Assembly (NCBI GenBank): GCA_905198825.1
Contig: CAJKEF010000036.1
Coordinates: forward strand, 1 to 9,001
DNA length: 9,001 nt
Reading direction: 5' to 3'
DNA from: an uncultured Collinsella sp.
GTDB lineage: Bacteria; Actinomycetota; Coriobacteriia; Coriobacteriales; Coriobacteriaceae
Part shown: positions 7,995 to 9,001 of the stretch, piece after piece
Position numbering within the stretch: the stretch's first letter is position 1
Layout: each line of letters opens with the position of its first letter
The notes under the pieces: generated by a model
Told to the model about the DNA's origin: nothing
Seen by the model: only the letters and a program-made list of their open reading frames with translations
Databases searched by the model: none
Made by a program: the position numbers and the translations under genes

Positions 7995-8873
7995 GTGTAC
8001 GATCGACGACTTGAGGCCATATCGGCCGCCGCGGAGCTGGGAAGCTTCTCGCGCGCGGCGGCAAAATTGCGCGTGTCGACTCCGGCGCTCGTCAAGCAGG
8101 TGTCGGGCTTCGAGGCCGAGTTCGGCATCACGCTGTTCGAGCGCTCGCACTCGGGTGTCAAGGTGACGCCGGCCGGCGCCCTGCTGGTGGACGACGCGCG
8201 CTCGATCATGCGGCAGTCCGAGGACGCGCTGCGCCGTGCCAGACGCGCGGCGGGCGATGGCGGTGCCGTGCGCCTGGGCGTGTCGATGATGTGCCCGGGG
8301 CGCCAAACGCTGTCGATGTGGTCGGGCATTCACGATCTGGAACCGTCGCTGCGATTTGAGATCGTGCCGGTAAGCGACCTCTACGACGAGCGCGAGACAG
8401 TCATGCGTAGCTTGGGCCGCGAGGTCGATGTGGTGCAGTCGAGTTTTTCTACCCCACGCTGGGGCGACACCTGCCAAAAGCTCCGCATCGTCAACGTGCC
8501 GTTTTATATCGACGTGCCACGCACGAGCCCGCTGGCGCGCAAGACGCGCATCACGGTTGCCGACCTGGAGGGCATGCGCCTGCGCGTGCTCCGTCACGGC
8601 AACGACGCCATGGACAGCCTGCGCATCGACCTTCTGGCCGACGGCGGCGTTGACGTGATCGACGTGGACAGCTTTGACTTTGCGCTCTTTAACGAGGCAG
8701 AGGAAAAGGGCGACGCGGTGCTCACCTGCGGCGCATGGTCGGGGGTACACCCGGCCTTTGTGGGCGTGCCGTTCCTATGCGGTCGCGAGGTGCCGGTCTT
8801 TTTGCACTATCCGCTCGAGCCCACCCTCCAAGTCCAAAAATTTGTCAACGCCATGGCACAACTTCTCAAATAG
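7995..8873 (+). CDS. LysR-type transcriptional regulator
   Basis: A 292-residue DNA-binding regulator. The N-terminal winged helix-turn-helix covers about 2-60 and reads RRLEAISAAAELGSFSRAAAKLRVSTPALVKQVSGFEAEFGITLFERSHSGVKVTPAG in outline: a positively charged recognition region, then the LFER and TPAG landmarks of LysR proteins. A linker helix follows (about 64-88), then the effector-binding region (about 91-292). That region is poorly conserved, so the inducer cannot be guessed. The GTG start at 7995 was chosen because GGGAG (7984-7988) lies 6 nt upstream and because MYDRRLEA is the usual beginning. The ATG at 7962 would add 11 residues (MRSRVRKREID) without a clear Shine-Dalgarno. Transcribed away from the SDR-MFS-Gfo/Idh operon, it most likely controls that operon and itself. 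No clear terminator follows its TAG. Confidence 0.9.
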   Translation: MYDRRLEAISAAAELGSFSRAAAKLRVSTPALVKQVSGFEAEFGITLFERSHSGVKVTPAGALLVDDARSIMRQSEDALRRARRAAGDGGAVRLGVSMMCPGRQTLSMWSGIHDLEPSLRFEIVPVSDLYDERETVMRSLGREVDVVQSSFSTPRWGDTCQKLRIVNVPFYIDVPRTSPLARKTRITVADLEGMRLRVLRHGNDAMDSLRIDLLADGGVDVIDVDSFDFALFNEAEEKGDAVLTCGAWSGVHPAFVGVPFLCGREVPVFLHYPLEPTLQVQKFVNAMAQLLK

Positions 8874-8898
8874 CTATCGTGTCGATGATTCTTTAATT

Positions 8899-8917
8899 CC
8901 CGTCCTAGAAAAATCAT
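8899..8917 (+). repeat. Dispersed 19-nt intergenic motif, copy 2
   Basis: CCCGTCCTAGAAAAATCAT differs from the copy at 4306-4324 by one base. Its AATCATC end (8912-8918) is complementary to GATGATT at 8884-8890, so here the motif could form the right side of a weak 7-bp hairpin just past the LysR stop. No T-run follows, so it is not a clear terminator. Confidence 0.5.
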
Positions 8918-8945
8918 CTGGTAGAGTTGACCTCACGTGAATTTC

Positions 8946-8960
8946 AGTACACTGCGTACT
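8946..8960 (+). promoter_or_regulatory. Palindrome and weak promoter before the gene entering at the right edge
   Basis: AGTAC-ACTGC-GTACT is a perfect interrupted palindrome. TTGACC (8927-8932) and TACACT (8948-8953) resemble -35 and -10 boxes, but their spacing is only 15 nt. If the promoter is real, the palindrome covers its -10, as a repressor site would. Confidence 0.3.
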
Positions 8961-8992
8961 ACCTGTGCTTTTGTCATTTTGGGAGTGAACTT

Positions 8993-9001
8993 GTGAATAC
9001 T
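8993..9001 (+). CDS. Possible start of a truncated gene
   Basis: GGGAG (8981-8985) is followed after 7 nt by GTG AAT ACT, reading Met-Asn-Thr to the window edge. The Shine-Dalgarno, its spacing and the upstream promoter-like boxes suggest a real start. Three codons say nothing of the product. Confidence 0.35.

Noticed and set aside
5251..8166. A 971-codon open frame on the + strand across the operon and into the LysR gene
   Set aside because: It overlaps three well-supported - strand genes and the LysR 5' end. Its translation is glycine-, aspartate- and histidine-rich filler, with no recognisable domain or start signal.

Overview
The window is high-GC bacterial chromosome with short intergenic gaps. 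It carries a mix of housekeeping and metabolic genes typical of a gut actinobacterium of the class Coriobacteriia. Collinsella is my best guess, from the protein flavour, the OFA-type transporter and the codon bias. That is inference, as no marker gene is present.

Layout. On the + strand are the 3' part of a HAD/Cof-type sugar-phosphate phosphatase (3-605, start outside the window) and a compact transaldolase-family gene (799-1503). Next comes a 381-nt convergent spacer (1504-1884) full of structure. It holds a 19-nt direct repeat of the transaldolase 3' end, a 115-nt imperfect palindrome, a 214-nt element with 47-nt inverted ends, and a strong hairpin terminator. On the - strand follows tex (4032 to 1885), an S1-domain RNA-binding protein. 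The gap upstream of tex (4033-4446) holds a 163-nt near-symmetrical palindrome, a short dispersed motif, and the terminator of the next operon.

The main metabolic unit is a three-gene - strand operon: SDR dehydrogenase (7761 to 6880), OFA-family MFS transporter (6813 to 5557) and Gfo/Idh/MocA oxidoreductase (5487 to 4447). It ends in an intrinsic terminator at 4372-4338. A LysR-type regulator (7995-8873) is transcribed away from it. The shared 233-nt control region contains a perfect ATTGAG-N7-CTCAAT palindrome. The simplest reading is a substrate-induced uptake and oxidation pathway: the transporter brings in a small, probably anionic or polyol-like compound, and two NAD(P)-dependent dehydrogenases act on it in turn. 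The substrate cannot be read from the sequence. The window ends just inside what may be the start of another + strand gene.

The most unusual material is non-coding. Three long palindromic elements with no evident coding capacity lie on both sides of tex, and smaller palindromes sit between genes of the operon. No CRISPR array, tRNA, rRNA, integrase or transposase gene was seen.
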